From Alphaproteobacteria bacterium (lineage in GTDB: Bacteria; Pseudomonadota; Alphaproteobacteria; Sphingomonadales; Sphingomonadaceae), in contig QBLU01000044.1 in the NCBI GenBank assembly GCA_003241875.1, positions 1 to 33,153 on the forward strand: a stretch of 33,153 nt of DNA, given 5' to 3'. The position numbers were made by a program, and so were the translations under genes. Shown here one piece after another: positions 24,759 through 33,153 of the stretch (positions are counted from its first letter, which is position 1; every line of letters begins with the position of its first letter). The notes below the pieces were generated by a model that worked only from the letters and a program-made list of their open reading frames with translations, was not told the DNA's origin and did no database searches.

Positions 24759-25475
24759 TCAGTAAGGCTGGCCCGGCCGTACCGGCTGGCCCGGGCGGGC
24801 GCCCTGGTAATCCTGCTCGGTCACCGGCGACAGCTTGATCTCGACCCGGCGGTTCTGCGCCCGGCCGGCATCGGTGTCGTTCGACGCGATCGGGAACTGC
24901 TTGCCAAAGCCGCGCGTCGCGACGCGGGCGCGGTTGACGCCCTGGTAGCTGAGGTAATCGGCCACCGCCTGCGCCCGCTGTTCGGACAGGCGCTGGTTGA
25001 CGGCGTCGCTGCCGATCGCATCGGTATGGCCCGACACGTCGATGAAGGTCGACTGGTAGGTCGCCAGCGTCTGCGCCACCTGGTCGAGCGCCGGGCGGAA
25101 TTCCGGCTTCACCGCCGACGAGTTGAAATCGAAGCTGATGCCCGACGGCAGCTTGATGTTGATCTCCTCGCCCTGGCGCTCGACCTCGATGCCGGTGTTG
25201 GCGGTGCGGGCGCGCAGCTCGCGCTCCTGCTTGTCCATGTAGCCGCCGATCGCGCCGCCGGCGATGGCGCCGATGCCGGTGCCGATCAGCACCTCGGCAC
25301 GATTGTTCCGGCCGCCGAGCAGCGCGCCGAGCAAGGCACCCGCGCCGGCCCCTGCCAGCGCCCCGCCGCCGCCGCGCGACAGCGTCTGCTGCCCGGTGTT
25401 GGGATCGGTGACACAAGCGGCCAGCGCCAGCGACGAGGCAATGACGGCGACAGTGATCCTGGTGTTGAAGGCCAT
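24759..25475 (-). CDS. OmpA family lipoprotein with glycine zipper
   Basis: A 238-residue envelope protein. A lipoprotein signal ends in the lipobox LALAAC with Cys21, followed by a glycine-zipper region (about 45-95: GGGGALAGAGAGALLGALLGG and GTGIGAIAGGAIGGYMD) as in the 17-kDa antigen family. The C-terminal OmpA domain (about 115-225) has the peptidoglycan-binding pattern SFDFNSSAVKP, SGHTDAIGSD, NQRLSEQRAQAV and NRRVEIKL. It would anchor the outer membrane to peptidoglycan. The start at 25475 has an AAGGGAG Shine-Dalgarno. The gene converges with pheT and diverges from the CorC-type gene. Confidence 0.93.
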   Translation of the reverse strand: MAFNTRITVAVIASSLALAACVTDPNTGQQTLSRGGGGALAGAGAGALLGALLGGRNNRAEVLIGTGIGAIAGGAIGGYMDKQERELRARTANTGIEVERQGEEINIKLPSGISFDFNSSAVKPEFRPALDQVAQTLATYQSTFIDVSGHTDAIGSDAVNQRLSEQRAQAVADYLSYQGVNRARVATRGFGKQFPIASNDTDAGRAQNRRVEIKLSPVTEQDYQGARPGQPVRPGQPY

Positions 25476-25645
25476 GGTGGGCTCCCTTTTATTCCGGCGT
25501 GACGATAGCACCGGTTTGTTAACGCATATGGCTCGGTAACGATTGCGCGTGAGCCGAACATGAACGAAGCCCCTTCGCGCACGGCCGTTTTGCCTCTATC
25601 GTGGTGGGGAGCGGGCAGCACAGCCCCGCGCCGAATCCGGAGCCG

Positions 25646-26968
25646 ATGCAGCCTTTCCCCTGGTTGGACACCGCCATCATCGTGGCGCTGATCCTCCTCA
25701 ACGGCTTTTTCGCCATGTCCGAAATGGCCATCGTGTCGTCGCGCCGGCCGCGCCTGCGGGCCCTGGCCGGCACCGGCCACCGCGGCGCCCGCTCGGCGCT
25801 GGCCCTGGCCGAAAATCCCGGCAGCTTCCTGTCGTCGGTGCAGATCGGCATCACCCTCGTCGGCATCATCAACGGTGCCTATTCGGGCGCCACGCTGGCG
25901 GTGCCGGTCGGCCAGCGGTTGAGCGCCTGGTTCGGCTTTCGCCCGGCGCTGGCCGAGGAAATCGGCTTTGCCGTCGTCATCGTCATCACCACCTATCTGT
26001 CGCTGATCGTCGGTGAGCTCGTGCCCAAGCAGTTCGCGCTGCGCTCGCCCGAAAAGCTGGCGAGCTTCGTCGCCCCGATCATGGCCGTGGTCAGCCGCTT
26101 CGCGACGCCGGCGGTGTGGGCGCTCGACCGCTCGTCGGCGCTGGTGTTCAAGCTGCTCGGCCAAGCCCAGCACGGCGACAACCGCGTCACGGAAGAAGAA
26201 CTGCGATCGGTGGTGCAGGAGGCCGAAACCGCCGGTGTCATCGAGGAAAGCGAACGCCAGATGATCTCGGGCATCATGCGCCTTGCCGACCGGCGGGTAC
26301 GCGGCGTGATGACCCCGCGCGGCGCCATCGACTGGATCGATGCCGACATGGACGAGGCGGCGATCCGCGCGCATCTCGCCGCCAGCCCGCACACCCGCCT
26401 GCCGGTGGCGCGCGGCAGCGTCGACAACATCATCGGCGTGCTGCAGGCCCGCGACGTCGTGCAGGCGCTGATCGAGGGGCGCCCGCTCGACATCGCCGCG
26501 CTGGCCAAGTCGGCGCCGGTGCTGCCCGATGTCATCGACGCCGTCGACGCGCTCGCTGTGCTGCGCGATGCCGCCATCCCGATCGCGCTGGTGCACGACG
26601 AATACGGCCATTTCGAAGGCATCGTGACACCGGCCGACCTGCTCGCCGCCATCGCCGGCGAGTTCCGCTCCGACGTCGACGACGCCAGCGACCCGCCCGC
26701 GGTCGAGCGCGACGACGGCAGCTGGCTGTTCTCGGGCAAGCTGCCGGCCGACGAGATGGCCGACCGGCTGGGCTTCGACCTGCCCGACGACCGCGACTAT
26801 GAAACCGTCGCCGGCTTCATGCTCGAACATTTCCGCCACCTGCCCGAAACCGGGGAGAGCTTCACGCTGAAGCGCTGGACCTTCGAGATCGCCGACATGG
26901 ACGGCCGCAAGATCGACAAGGTGCTGGCGACGCCGGTGCGGCACGTGCAGGCCCCGCTCGGGGTTTAG
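25646..26968 (+). CDS. CNNM/CorC-type (hemolysin family) membrane protein
   Basis: A 440-residue protein with an N-terminal DUF21/CNNM membrane domain (about 1-190: IIVALILLNGFFAMSEMAIV, SVQIGITLVGIINGAYSGAT, LIVGELVPKQFALRSPE), a pair of CBS domains (about 205-320: VMTPRGAIDWIDADM, HTRLPVARG, ALVHDEYGHFEGIVT) and a C-terminal CorC/HlyC-associated domain (about 350-435: WLFSGKLPADEMADRLG, YETVAGFMLEHF). Relatives are linked to magnesium or cobalt efflux and resistance; the name hemolysin is historical. I chose the ATG at 25646 after GGAG; a GTG at 25601 would add 15 unlikely residues. Confidence 0.92.
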   Translation: MQPFPWLDTAIIVALILLNGFFAMSEMAIVSSRRPRLRALAGTGHRGARSALALAENPGSFLSSVQIGITLVGIINGAYSGATLAVPVGQRLSAWFGFRPALAEEIGFAVVIVITTYLSLIVGELVPKQFALRSPEKLASFVAPIMAVVSRFATPAVWALDRSSALVFKLLGQAQHGDNRVTEEELRSVVQEAETAGVIEESERQMISGIMRLADRRVRGVMTPRGAIDWIDADMDEAAIRAHLAASPHTRLPVARGSVDNIIGVLQARDVVQALIEGRPLDIAALAKSAPVLPDVIDAVDALAVLRDAAIPIALVHDEYGHFEGIVTPADLLAAIAGEFRSDVDDASDPPAVERDDGSWLFSGKLPADEMADRLGFDLPDDRDYETVAGFMLEHFRHLPETGESFTLKRWTFEIADMDGRKIDKVLATPVRHVQAPLGV

Positions 26969-26987
26969 CGGATCGCTCCCCAGCGCT

Positions 26988-27024
26988 GCACAAGGACCCC
27001 GCTCAGGCTGAGCGGGATCTGTGC
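26988..27024. terminator. Bidirectional terminator hairpin between convergent genes
   Basis: CCCGCTCA (26998-27005) pairs perfectly with TGAGCGGG (27009-27016) around GGC, and an outer GCACA (26988-26992) pairs with TGTGC (27020-27024). It lies between the CorC-type gene and the M28 peptidase gene, which converge. Confidence 0.65.
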
Positions 27025-27033
27025 TGGCCCGAA

Positions 27034-28743
27034 CTAATAGCCGTTCTTGAGGCTGTAGACGGCCACCGACGGCGCCAGCGGGTCGAGCCGCACCCAGAGC
27101 GCCAGCCCGGCGGCCAGCACGATGCAAACGAGCGCCGCCAGCAGCGCCGTGCGGCGCGGCACCGGCGGCAGCAGCGGCCACAGCAGCATCAGCAACAGCG
27201 GCGCGAACACGGCCACCGCGGCGGGCATGCCGGGGCCGATGCCGAGCATGACGAAATGCGCCAGATTGCCGGCAAAGGCGATGCCGAAGACCGCGGCCAG
27301 CGCCGGGGCGACGGCCCCCAGCCGGGCGTGCAGCGCCATCCCCAGCGCCGCCACCAGCAGCGGCCAGGCCAGCACCGGCGCACCCGCCGGCAGCACCGCC
27401 TGCACCGCAATCGCCAGCGTGAAGTTGAGCCCGAACAGCCCCAGCCAGTTGCCGTGGAGGCTGCGCCAGCGCCCGGCCATGGCAAGGGTCAGCGCCAGCG
27501 CCGCCGCCATCAGCAGCAGCACCTGCCATTCCAGCCGCGGCAGCGCCGCCAGCCGATCGTAATAGTTCGACTTGCGGTCGGCGCCCGACAGCATGTTGAC
27601 GCCATAGGCGAGCACCGCCGTCGCCAGCGCAAAGGCGACGCCGTCGGCGACCCCGGCGACGATCTCGCGCCAACGCCAGCCGCGGCCGCGCACCGCGACC
27701 CCCGCCAGCGCCGCCGCCGCGACCAGCACCAGCCAGCCGACCCAGGCCGGATAGGCGATGATGATGGTGCCGAGCACGTCGCTGAACACCGTGTCGGGGG
27801 CGCGTTCGGGCAGCGCCGGCGCCGTCAGCAGCGCGCGGGTGATGTCGAGGCCCTGGGCGCCGAGATGCTGGAGCGCGCCGCGATCGAGCGCCTCGGGCGT
27901 CGCCAGCGGCGAATGGTAGAGCCCGGCGTCACCGATGAAGGCGAAGTTGACGCCCGGGATGCCGCGCAGCTTGGCCGGCGTGAAGTCGGTCGAATTGGGC
28001 AGCAGTTCATAGATCTTCACCGCCAGCGAATTGGCCGCCGGATCGGCGACATTGGCGGCGAACAACTGCATCAGCGCGCCGTTGCCGGGGCCGGTCTCGA
28101 ACATCGCGGCGCGGCCGCCGCCGCCGCGGGTTTCCATGTTGACGAGCACGCCGACGCGCGTCGCCAGCGGGTCGCCGGCAATGCCATCGGCGAAAAATGC
28201 CCGCGCCCCGACCAGCCCGAGCTCCTCCGCATCGGTCAGGATCAGCGCCAGGTCGCGGCGCTGGCTGGCCTGCGGAATGGCGCGGGCGACCTCGAGCGCG
28301 GCGGCGACGCCGGCGGCATCATCGGCAGCGCCGGGCGACCCCCAGACGCTGTCGTAATGCGCCATCACCGCGACCAGCGGCGACACCGGGTCCTGGCCGG
28401 GGCGCAGCGCCACGATGGTGCGGGCCATGGCGGTATCGGCGACCGGGCTGCCCCATTCGCGCAGGCGATCGCGCGATTTCGGCGGCAGCGGGGCATCGAC
28501 GGTGCGGACACTGAAGCCCAGCGCCTCGAGCCGGCGAACGAGATGGGCATGGACAGCGGCATTTTCGGCCGACCCCGTCGGATGCGGCGCCCGGGCGATG
28601 ATGCGGACATCGGCCATGGCGCGTTCCGCCGAAAACCGGTCCGCCGCTGCGGATGCCGGCAGCGGCGCCGGCGGCCGCACCGACCACACCCCGAGCAAGG
28701 CGGCGGCGACGATCGTCACCACCAGCGTCAACCACTTTGTCAT
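27034..28743 (-). CDS. M28 family metallopeptidase with C-terminal membrane domain
   Basis: A 569-residue protein with an N-terminal membrane anchor (KWLTLVVTIVAAALLGVW), a zinc peptidase domain (about 40-310), and a C-terminal region of about seven helices (about 325-555). The di-zinc site of family M28 is visible: His129 and Asp131 in MAHYDS, Asp141 in GAADDAAG, catalytic Glu173 and ligand Glu174 in DAEELG, Glu204 in NMETRG, and His277 in YHSPL. It is probably an aminopeptidase facing the periplasm; membrane-domain M28 proteins are known, but the natural substrate is not. The start at 28743 has an AGGGA Shine-Dalgarno. It is 89 bp downstream of the DoxX-like gene, past a tandem repeat. Confidence 0.9.
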   Translation of the reverse strand: MTKWLTLVVTIVAAALLGVWSVRPPAPLPASAAADRFSAERAMADVRIIARAPHPTGSAENAAVHAHLVRRLEALGFSVRTVDAPLPPKSRDRLREWGSPVADTAMARTIVALRPGQDPVSPLVAVMAHYDSVWGSPGAADDAAGVAAALEVARAIPQASQRRDLALILTDAEELGLVGARAFFADGIAGDPLATRVGVLVNMETRGGGGRAAMFETGPGNGALMQLFAANVADPAANSLAVKIYELLPNSTDFTPAKLRGIPGVNFAFIGDAGLYHSPLATPEALDRGALQHLGAQGLDITRALLTAPALPERAPDTVFSDVLGTIIIAYPAWVGWLVLVAAAALAGVAVRGRGWRWREIVAGVADGVAFALATAVLAYGVNMLSGADRKSNYYDRLAALPRLEWQVLLLMAAALALTLAMAGRWRSLHGNWLGLFGLNFTLAIAVQAVLPAGAPVLAWPLLVAALGMALHARLGAVAPALAAVFGIAFAGNLAHFVMLGIGPGMPAAVAVFAPLLLMLLWPLLPPVPRRTALLAALVCIVLAAGLALWVRLDPLAPSVAVYSLKNGY

Positions 28744-28781
28744 CGTTATCCCTGCCCCAGCCGCGGCGCCTTGGTGACGCC

Positions 28782-28832
28782 GCAAGGCCCGAAGCGCAAG
28801 GCCCGAAGCGCAAGGCCCGAAGCGCAAGCCCG
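28782..28832. repeat. 14-bp tandem repeat between DoxX-like and M28 genes
   Basis: Three exact copies of GCAAGGCCCGAAGC (28782-28795, 28796-28809, 28810-28823) are followed by a partial copy with one G missing. The array abuts the stop codon of the DoxX-like gene (28833-28835) and lies in the leader of the M28 gene on the minus strand. Confidence 0.9.
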
Positions 28833-29201
28833 TCAGCGCGCCGGCAGCGTGTCGCGGCGCATGGCGGTGATCATCAGGCAGGCGACAAGCAGCACGATGG
28901 CCAGCAACGGCGAGCCGCCCAGCACGGTGAGATGCGCGATGACCGCGCCGACCATCACCACCGTCAGCACGGCGCCGCCGAGCGCGATCCGGCGCGGCCA
29001 CAGCAAGGCAATCGCGCCGACGACTTCGAGCCCGCCGGTCAGATAGCGGAACCACTGGCCGAGGCCGATGGTGGCGAACACCTCCGCCATCTGCGCGTCA
29101 CCGGTCAGCTTTTTCCACCCCGCCATCAGGAAGATCGCCGCCGCCATCAGTTGCAGCGACCAGGCGAGATAGAGAATCGGCTTGCCCGGCGGCGACGTCA
29201 T
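28833..29201 (-). CDS. DoxX-like small membrane protein
   Basis: A 122-residue protein with four hydrophobic helices and the DoxX-family pattern: LYLAWSLQLMAAAIFLMAGW near the start, KKLTG, then RYLTGGLEVVGAIALLWPR and two further helices. DoxX-like proteins are associated with thiosulfate or quinone-linked redox processes in some bacteria, but most are uncharacterised. The start at 29201 overlaps the stop of the upstream phosphotransferase by ATGA (29198-29201), so the two are probably translated together. The real frame is supported by its hydrophobic periodicity; the longer upstream extension is arginine-rich and inside the neighbour. Confidence 0.82.
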   Translation of the reverse strand: MTSPPGKPILYLAWSLQLMAAAIFLMAGWKKLTGDAQMAEVFATIGLGQWFRYLTGGLEVVGAIALLWPRRIALGGAVLTVVMVGAVIAHLTVLGGSPLLAIVLLVACLMITAMRRDTLPAR

Positions 29202-30271
29202 GCACCGACCTTGCGGGCCTGTTCCCAGGCGAGATCGGCGAGCAGTTCGACACCCTCCGCGGTCTTCTTGGCATGGGCGCTGGCGGCGGTGCCGCGCACG
29301 ACGCGGCCGCGGATGCCGTGGATGATGCCGGCCAGCCGGAACATGTTGTAGGCGACATAGAAATCGAGGTTGGGAATGCCGTCGCGGCCGGTGCGGGCGC
29401 AATAGGCGGCGACATATTCATCCTCGGTCGGGATGTTGAGCGCGGCCAGGTCGTTGCCGATCAGGCCGGTGGTTGCCGACGGCGGCATCCGGTACATCAT
29501 TAGATGATAGCTGAAATCGGCGAGCGGATGCCCGAGCGTCGACAATTCCCAGTCGAGCACCGCCAGCACCTTGGGCTCGGTCTTGTGGAAAATCATGTTG
29601 TCGCAGCGGTAATCGCCATGGACGACGCTGGTCTCGTCGCCGGCCGGGATGTTGTTCGGCAGCCATTCGACCAGCCGGTCCATCGACGGCACCACGCCGG
29701 CGTCCTTGTCCTCCAGATACTGCTTCGACCAGCGGCCGATCTGGCGGGCGAAATAATTGCCGGGCTTGCCGAAATCCTGAAGCCCGGCCTTTTCGATGTC
29801 TACCAGGTGGAGGTCGGCCATCGTCTTGTTCATCGCGTCGAAATAGGCCCGCCGCTCGTCGCGTGGCACGTCGGGGAAGGTCGCATCCCAGATCACCCGG
29901 CCGTCGACGCAATCCATGACATAGAACCAGGTGCCGATGACGGCATCGTCCTTGCACAGCCCGAACGTCTTCGGCGCCGGAAAGCCCTGGCCGTGGAGCG
30001 CGGTGATGACCTTGTATTCGCGATCGACGGCATGCGCCGACGGCAGCAGGATGCCGGGGGGTTTCCGCCGCAGCACGTAATTCTGGTTCGGCGTCAGCAG
30101 CTTGTAGGTCGGGTTCGACTGGCCGCCTTTGAACTGCTCGATGGTCAGCGGGCCGGCATAGCCTTCGACATTCTCGCGCATCCAGGCGTCGAGGCGGGCG
30201 GGATCGATCTCCTGCCCGGCGCGGACATCGCCGGTGCCGGAAAACTGCTGCTGGCGTTCACTCATCTGCAC
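29198..30271 (-). CDS. Phosphotransferase family protein (APH/ACAD10-like)
   Basis: A 357-residue protein of the aminoglycoside phosphotransferase-like kinase fold, in the subgroup related to the kinase part of ACAD10/ACAD11. Visible motifs are FKGGQSNPTYKL (nucleotide-binding loop, about 48-59), YVLRRKPPG, EYKVITAL, the catalytic loop HGDYRCDN (218-225, Asp220) and the metal-binding DWE (240-242), followed by STLGHPLADFSYHLMMY. Relatives act near acyl-CoA dehydrogenases in hydroxy-acid or fatty-acid breakdown; antibiotic resistance is unlikely. Start: a GTG at 30271 is best spaced from AGGGAA, but an ATG at 30265 is possible. It follows purD by 27 bp and overlaps the DoxX-like gene. Confidence 0.9.
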   Translation of the reverse strand: MQMSERQQQFSGTGDVRAGQEIDPARLDAWMRENVEGYAGPLTIEQFKGGQSNPTYKLLTPNQNYVLRRKPPGILLPSAHAVDREYKVITALHGQGFPAPKTFGLCKDDAVIGTWFYVMDCVDGRVIWDATFPDVPRDERRAYFDAMNKTMADLHLVDIEKAGLQDFGKPGNYFARQIGRWSKQYLEDKDAGVVPSMDRLVEWLPNNIPAGDETSVVHGDYRCDNMIFHKTEPKVLAVLDWELSTLGHPLADFSYHLMMYRMPPSATTGLIGNDLAALNIPTEDEYVAAYCARTGRDGIPNLDFYVAYNMFRLAGIIHGIRGRVVRGTAASAHAKKTAEGVELLADLAWEQARKVGA

Positions 30272-30298
30272 GCTGAATTTCCCTGATAGCCGCGTCGT

Positions 30299-31540
30299 TT
30301 ACACCCGCCCGATATCGCGCCGATAAAAGCCGCCATGCCAGCGGATCTTTCTGATAGCCGCATAGGCCAGCGACCGCGCCTCCCCGACATCATGGCCGAG
30401 TGCGGAGATCGCCAGCACCCGACCGCCGGCGGCGACCAGCTTGCCCGCCGCATTGCGCCGCGTGCCGGCATGGAACACCTCGACGCCCAGCGCCTCGGCG
30501 CCCTCGACCTCGTCGATGACGGTGCCGGTGATCGGCGTCCCCGGATAACCCATGGCGGCGTAGACGACGGTGACCGCGGTTTCCGCCGACCACGACGCCG
30601 CGGCCTCGTGCAGGCGCCCCTCCGCGCAGGCGAGCAGGATCTCGGCCAGGTCGCCGTCGAGCCGCAGCATCAGCGCCTGCGCCTCCGGGTCACCGAAGCG
30701 GCAGTTGTATTCGATCAGCTGCGGGCCCTGCGGCGTCAGCATCAGCCCGGCATAGAGCACGCCGGTATAGGGGGTGCCGGCCTCCGCCAGCGCCTTCAGC
30801 GTCGGCTTGATGATCGTCTCGATGGCCTGGTCGCGCAGCGCATCGGTCAGCCGCGGCGACGGCGAGACGACGCCCATGCCGCCGGTATTGGGGCCGGTGT
30901 CGTCGTCGAAGGCGCGCTTGTGGTCCTGCGCCGACGGCCAGATCGAGATGGTCTGGCCATCGGTCAGCACGAACAGGCTGGCCTCCGGGCCGCTCAGGCA
31001 CTGCTCGATGACCACCGGGCCGTCGATGTCGGCGAGCGCTGCGAGCCCCTCCTCGTTGGTTTCGGCGACGGTGACGCCCTTGCCGCCGGCCAGGCCATCG
31101 GCCTTGACGACCACCGGCAGCGGATGGACGGCGACATAGTGATGCGCGGCGGCCGCCGACTTGAAGCGGCGATAGCCCGCGGTCGGGATGCCGGCGGCGC
31201 GGCACAGGTCCTTGGTGAAGCCCTTGGAGCCTTCGAGCTGCGCGGCGGCAGCGGTCGGCCCGAACGCCGGGATGCCGAGCCCGCGCAGAGCATCGACGAC
31301 GCCGGCCACCAGCGGCCCCTCGGGGCCGACGACGACCAGCCCGATGGCATTGGCGCGGGCAAAGGCGGTGACCGCGGCAGCGTCGGTGATATCGAGGTCG
31401 ACGCATTCGGCCACGGCGGCGATGCCGGCATTACCGGGCGCGCAGACCAGCCGGCCCGTGCGAGGCGACTGGCGCAGTTTCCAGCACAGCGCATGTTCGC
31501 GCCCACCACCGCCCAGAACCAGGATATCAAATTTACTCAT
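30299..31540 (-). CDS. purD: Phosphoribosylamine--glycine ligase
   Basis: A 413-residue GAR synthetase, the second enzyme of de novo purine synthesis, joining phosphoribosylamine and glycine with ATP. It shows the N-terminal nucleotide-type fold (ILVLGGGGREHALCWKL), VVGPEGPLVAG, the ATP-grasp core (GSKGFTKDLCRAAGIPTAGY, VVVKADGLAGGKGV, SGPEASLF), FDDDTGPNTGGMGVVSPSP and LIEYNCRFGDPEAQ, and a C-terminal domain (GYPGTPITGTVIDEVE, HAGTRRN). The start at 31540 (MSKFDILVLGG) is set by the family N-terminus; the longer reading has 19 unlike residues. It lies between the hypothetical gene at 31619 and the phosphotransferase on the minus strand. Confidence 0.97.
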   Translation of the reverse strand: MSKFDILVLGGGGREHALCWKLRQSPRTGRLVCAPGNAGIAAVAECVDLDITDAAAVTAFARANAIGLVVVGPEGPLVAGVVDALRGLGIPAFGPTAAAAQLEGSKGFTKDLCRAAGIPTAGYRRFKSAAAAHHYVAVHPLPVVVKADGLAGGKGVTVAETNEEGLAALADIDGPVVIEQCLSGPEASLFVLTDGQTISIWPSAQDHKRAFDDDTGPNTGGMGVVSPSPRLTDALRDQAIETIIKPTLKALAEAGTPYTGVLYAGLMLTPQGPQLIEYNCRFGDPEAQALMLRLDGDLAEILLACAEGRLHEAAASWSAETAVTVVYAAMGYPGTPITGTVIDEVEGAEALGVEVFHAGTRRNAAGKLVAAGGRVLAISALGHDVGEARSLAYAAIRKIRWHGGFYRRDIGRV

Positions 31541-31618
31541 GGGGCCGCTTCTAACAGGTGGGGACGCAACGGCAACGGCGGCATGGTCGCAAATCACGGG
31601 ATTTTTGGGTTTCGGCGC

Positions 31619-32011
31619 TCAGGCCCCGCGCTTCAGCCGCTGGGCATAGCTGTTGCCGGGCTCCTCGCAGGCCAGCGTCACCGAGCGGCCGTCGCCGGCC
31701 AGTTCGCCGCTGCACTGGCCGCTGGCGGTGTCGGTGCGGTAATCGAAGCGGACGTCGCGCCCGGTGATCGTGCCGGTGGCCGACACGAATCCGGCAAAGC
31801 TCCAGCGCGTCACCGCGAAATTGCTGCCGGTCTGCACGATGACCAGCGCGTCGCCGTCCTTGTCGGTCCAGGCGCCGGCGAGCCCGGGCAACGGCGGCAT
31901 CGTGGCGGACACGGTCGGCTCGCTGCCGCCGCTGTCGATGAATTTCGCCGCCAGCGTGCCGAGCACGCCGATCACGGCGACGGCGATGGCAACCTTGCCG
32001 GATTCGGTCAT
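31619..32011 (-). CDS. Hypothetical single-anchor envelope protein
   Basis: A 130-residue protein with an N-terminal hydrophobic helix ([20 protein letters not shown], about 5-24) and a beta-rich remainder ([46 protein letters not shown]) that reads like a small lipocalin-type or similar beta-barrel fold. Two cysteines (in GQCSG and LACEE) could form a disulfide in the periplasm. I recognise no family. The start at 32011 has a GGGAG Shine-Dalgarno; an upstream in-frame start is weaker. It is 78 bp upstream of purD in the same direction and diverges from xseA over 88 bp. Confidence 0.7.
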   Translation of the reverse strand: MTESGKVAIAVAVIGVLGTLAAKFIDSGGSEPTVSATMPPLPGLAGAWTDKDGDALVIVQTGSNFAVTRWSFAGFVSATGTITGRDVRFDYRTDTASGQCSGELAGDGRSVTLACEEPGNSYAQRLKRGA

Positions 32012-32099
32012 CGGACATCTCCCGGCGGTCAACATACCCCGCCACGGCCCCGACCGCAGCCCACTTCTCGCCGCGCCGCATCGCGCCTATGTGTCGGCG

Positions 32100-33153
32100 A
32101 TGGACGACACCGCCACCAACACCCCCGAATATTCGGTCAGCGAGATCGCCGGCGCGCTGAAGCGCACGGTCGAGACGGCATTCGGCCAGGTGCGCGTGCG
32201 CGGCGAGCTGTCGGGCTTCCGCCGCCACAGCTCGGGCCATTGGTACGGCTGCATGAAGGACGACCGCGCGCTGATCGACCTCGTCATGTTCAAGGGCAGC
32301 GCCGCCACCCTCGCCTTCCAGCCCGAGGACGGCATGGAAGTCGTCGCCACCGGCAAGCTGACGACCTATCCCGGCCGCTCCAAATACCAGATCGTCGTCG
32401 AGCGCATGGCGCCCGCCGGCGTCGGCGCGCTGCTCGCCCAGATCGAGGCGCGACGCCTGAAACTCGCCGCCGAGGGCCTGTTCGATGTCGCCCGCAAGAA
32501 ACCCCTGCCGCACATCCCGCGCGTCATCGGCGTCGTGACCTCGCCGACCGGCGCCGTCATCCGCGACATCCTGCACCGGCTCGCCGACCGCTTCCCGCGC
32601 CATGTGCTGGTCTGGCCGGTCGCCGTCCAGGGCGAGGCTGCCGCGGCGCAGGTGACGGCGGCGATCAATGGCTTCAACGCGATCGCCCCGGGCGGGCCTA
32701 TTCCGCGCCCCGACCTGATCATCGTCGCGCGCGGCGGCGGCTCCATCGAGGATCTCGCCGCCTTCAACGACGAGGCCGTCGTCCGCGCCGCCGCCGCCAG
32801 CGCCATCCCGCTGATCAGCGCCGTCGGCCATGAAACCGACACGACGCTGATCGATTTCGCCTCAGACTGGCGCGCCCCGACCCCGACCGCCGCCGCCGAA
32901 CGCGCCGTGCCGGTGCTCGCCGACTTGCGCGCGTCGCTCGCCATGCAGGCGGCGCGACTCGACCGCGCCGCCACCCGCGCCGTGGCCCAGCGCCGCGAAC
33001 GTGCCGAAGCCGCCGGCCGGCTGTTGCCGAGCCCGCGGTCGCTGCTGCAACTGCCGGCCCAGCGCGCCGACGACCTGTTCGACCGGCTGCCGCGCGGGCT
33101 TTCCGCCACCGCCAGCCGCTGGCGCGGCCGCGCCATGAGCGCCGGCGCCGCGC
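32100..33153 (+). CDS. xseA: Exodeoxyribonuclease VII large subunit (5' part, cut by window end)
   Basis: An open frame of 351 codons runs off the right edge. The product begins [20 protein letters not shown], has the N-terminal OB fold ([29 protein letters not shown]), then the catalytic core blocks [55 protein letters not shown] and [18 protein letters not shown] followed by [12 protein letters not shown]. It is the catalytic chain that, with XseB, degrades single-stranded DNA. The start at 32100 is uncertain by three codons (in-frame GTG at 32091). The gene is divergent to the hypothetical gene and purD. The C-terminal coiled-coil part is outside the window. Confidence 0.95.
   Translation, partial: MDDTATNTPEYSVSEIAGALKRTVETAFGQVRVRGELSGFRRHSSGHWYGCMKDDRALIDLVMFKGSAATLAFQPEDGMEVVATGKLTTYPGRSKYQIVVERMAPAGVGALLAQIEARRLKLAAEGLFDVARKKPLPHIPRVIGVVTSPTGAVIRDILHRLADRFPRHVLVWPVAVQGEAAAAQVTAAINGFNAIAPGGPIPRPDLIIVARGGGSIEDLAAFNDEAVVRAAAASAIPLISAVGHETDTTLIDFASDWRAPTPTAAAERAVPVLADLRASLAMQAARLDRAATRAVAQRRERAEAAGRLLPSPRSLLQLPAQRADDLFDRLPRGLSATASRWRGRAMSAGAA

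Noticed and set aside
25286-27673. Long minus-strand frame spanning the CorC-type gene and parts of its neighbours
   Set aside because: It crosses three real genes and a terminator and has no recognisable domain.
27256-29046. Long plus-strand frame opposite the M28 peptidase
   Set aside because: The composition (Arg, Gln, His, Gly) is typical of an antisense shadow in this GC-rich DNA; M28 zinc ligands are intact on the minus strand.
29198-30271. Antibiotic resistance kinase
   Set aside because: Although it has the aminoglycoside phosphotransferase fold, the motifs fit the ACAD10-like phosphotransferases and the context is metabolic.

Overview
The window is a compact, very GC-rich bacterial chromosome segment. 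It most resembles an alphaproteobacterium of the order Sphingomonadales. The grounds are a PEPxxWA-type sorting signal on a secreted protein, a Caulobacter/Xanthomonas/sphingomonad-type TonB-dependent receptor, a ribbon-helix-helix (RHH_4-type) gene, alphaproteobacterial-style housekeeping genes, and two families of GC-rich palindromic intergenic repeats. This assignment is by recognition, not by a tree. I see no rRNA, tRNA, CRISPR array, transposase, phage gene or origin, and no gene-free stretch longer than about 230 bp.

Layout. Positions 1-5003 hold a tightly packed minus-strand run: peroxiredoxin, a Tat-exported molybdopterin hydroxylase subunit, ferrochelatase (hemH, start overlapping the previous stop), acetoacetyl-CoA reductase (phaB-like), a small membrane protein and a ribbon-helix-helix protein. 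yqgE (plus) and an AsmA-family gene (minus) converge on a palindromic repeat. Two Crp/Fnr-type regulators stand back to back at 7953-9615, followed by a DUF892 ferritin-like stress gene.

Positions 10363-18172 look like a carbohydrate acquisition locus. It contains a vSGLT-like sodium/sugar symporter, a TonB-dependent receptor, a secreted GH43-type hydrolase on the opposite strand, a secreted aldose 1-epimerase, and a secreted clan GH-A (GH5-like) hydrolase whose start overlaps the epimerase stop. A plausible flow is: oligosaccharide crosses the outer membrane by the receptor, is trimmed in the periplasm by the two hydrolases, is anomerised by the mutarotase, and is taken up as monosaccharide by the symporter. 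A divergent dicarboxylate/amino-acid:cation symporter follows; its canonical cation-binding motifs are altered.

At 19531-20231 an AT-rich leader with a near-consensus sigma-54 (-24/-12) promoter and an upstream inverted repeat precedes an orphan PEP-CTERM protein. This is the most interesting regulatory signal in the window. Positions 20371-24626 are the translation genes rpmI-rplT, a strong terminator, then pheS-pheT, with a perfect 29-bp inverted repeat in the pheS leader. The remainder holds an OmpA-family lipoprotein, a CNNM/CorC-type membrane protein, a minus-strand run (hypothetical, purD, an APH-type phosphotransferase, a DoxX-like protein, an M28 membrane peptidase), and the 5' part of xseA, cut by the window end.

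I did not find a convincing wholly new multi-gene system. The best leads are the sigma-54-driven PEP-CTERM gene, the atypical DAACS transporter, the sugar locus, and the repeat elements that have entered a coding end and a translation leader.
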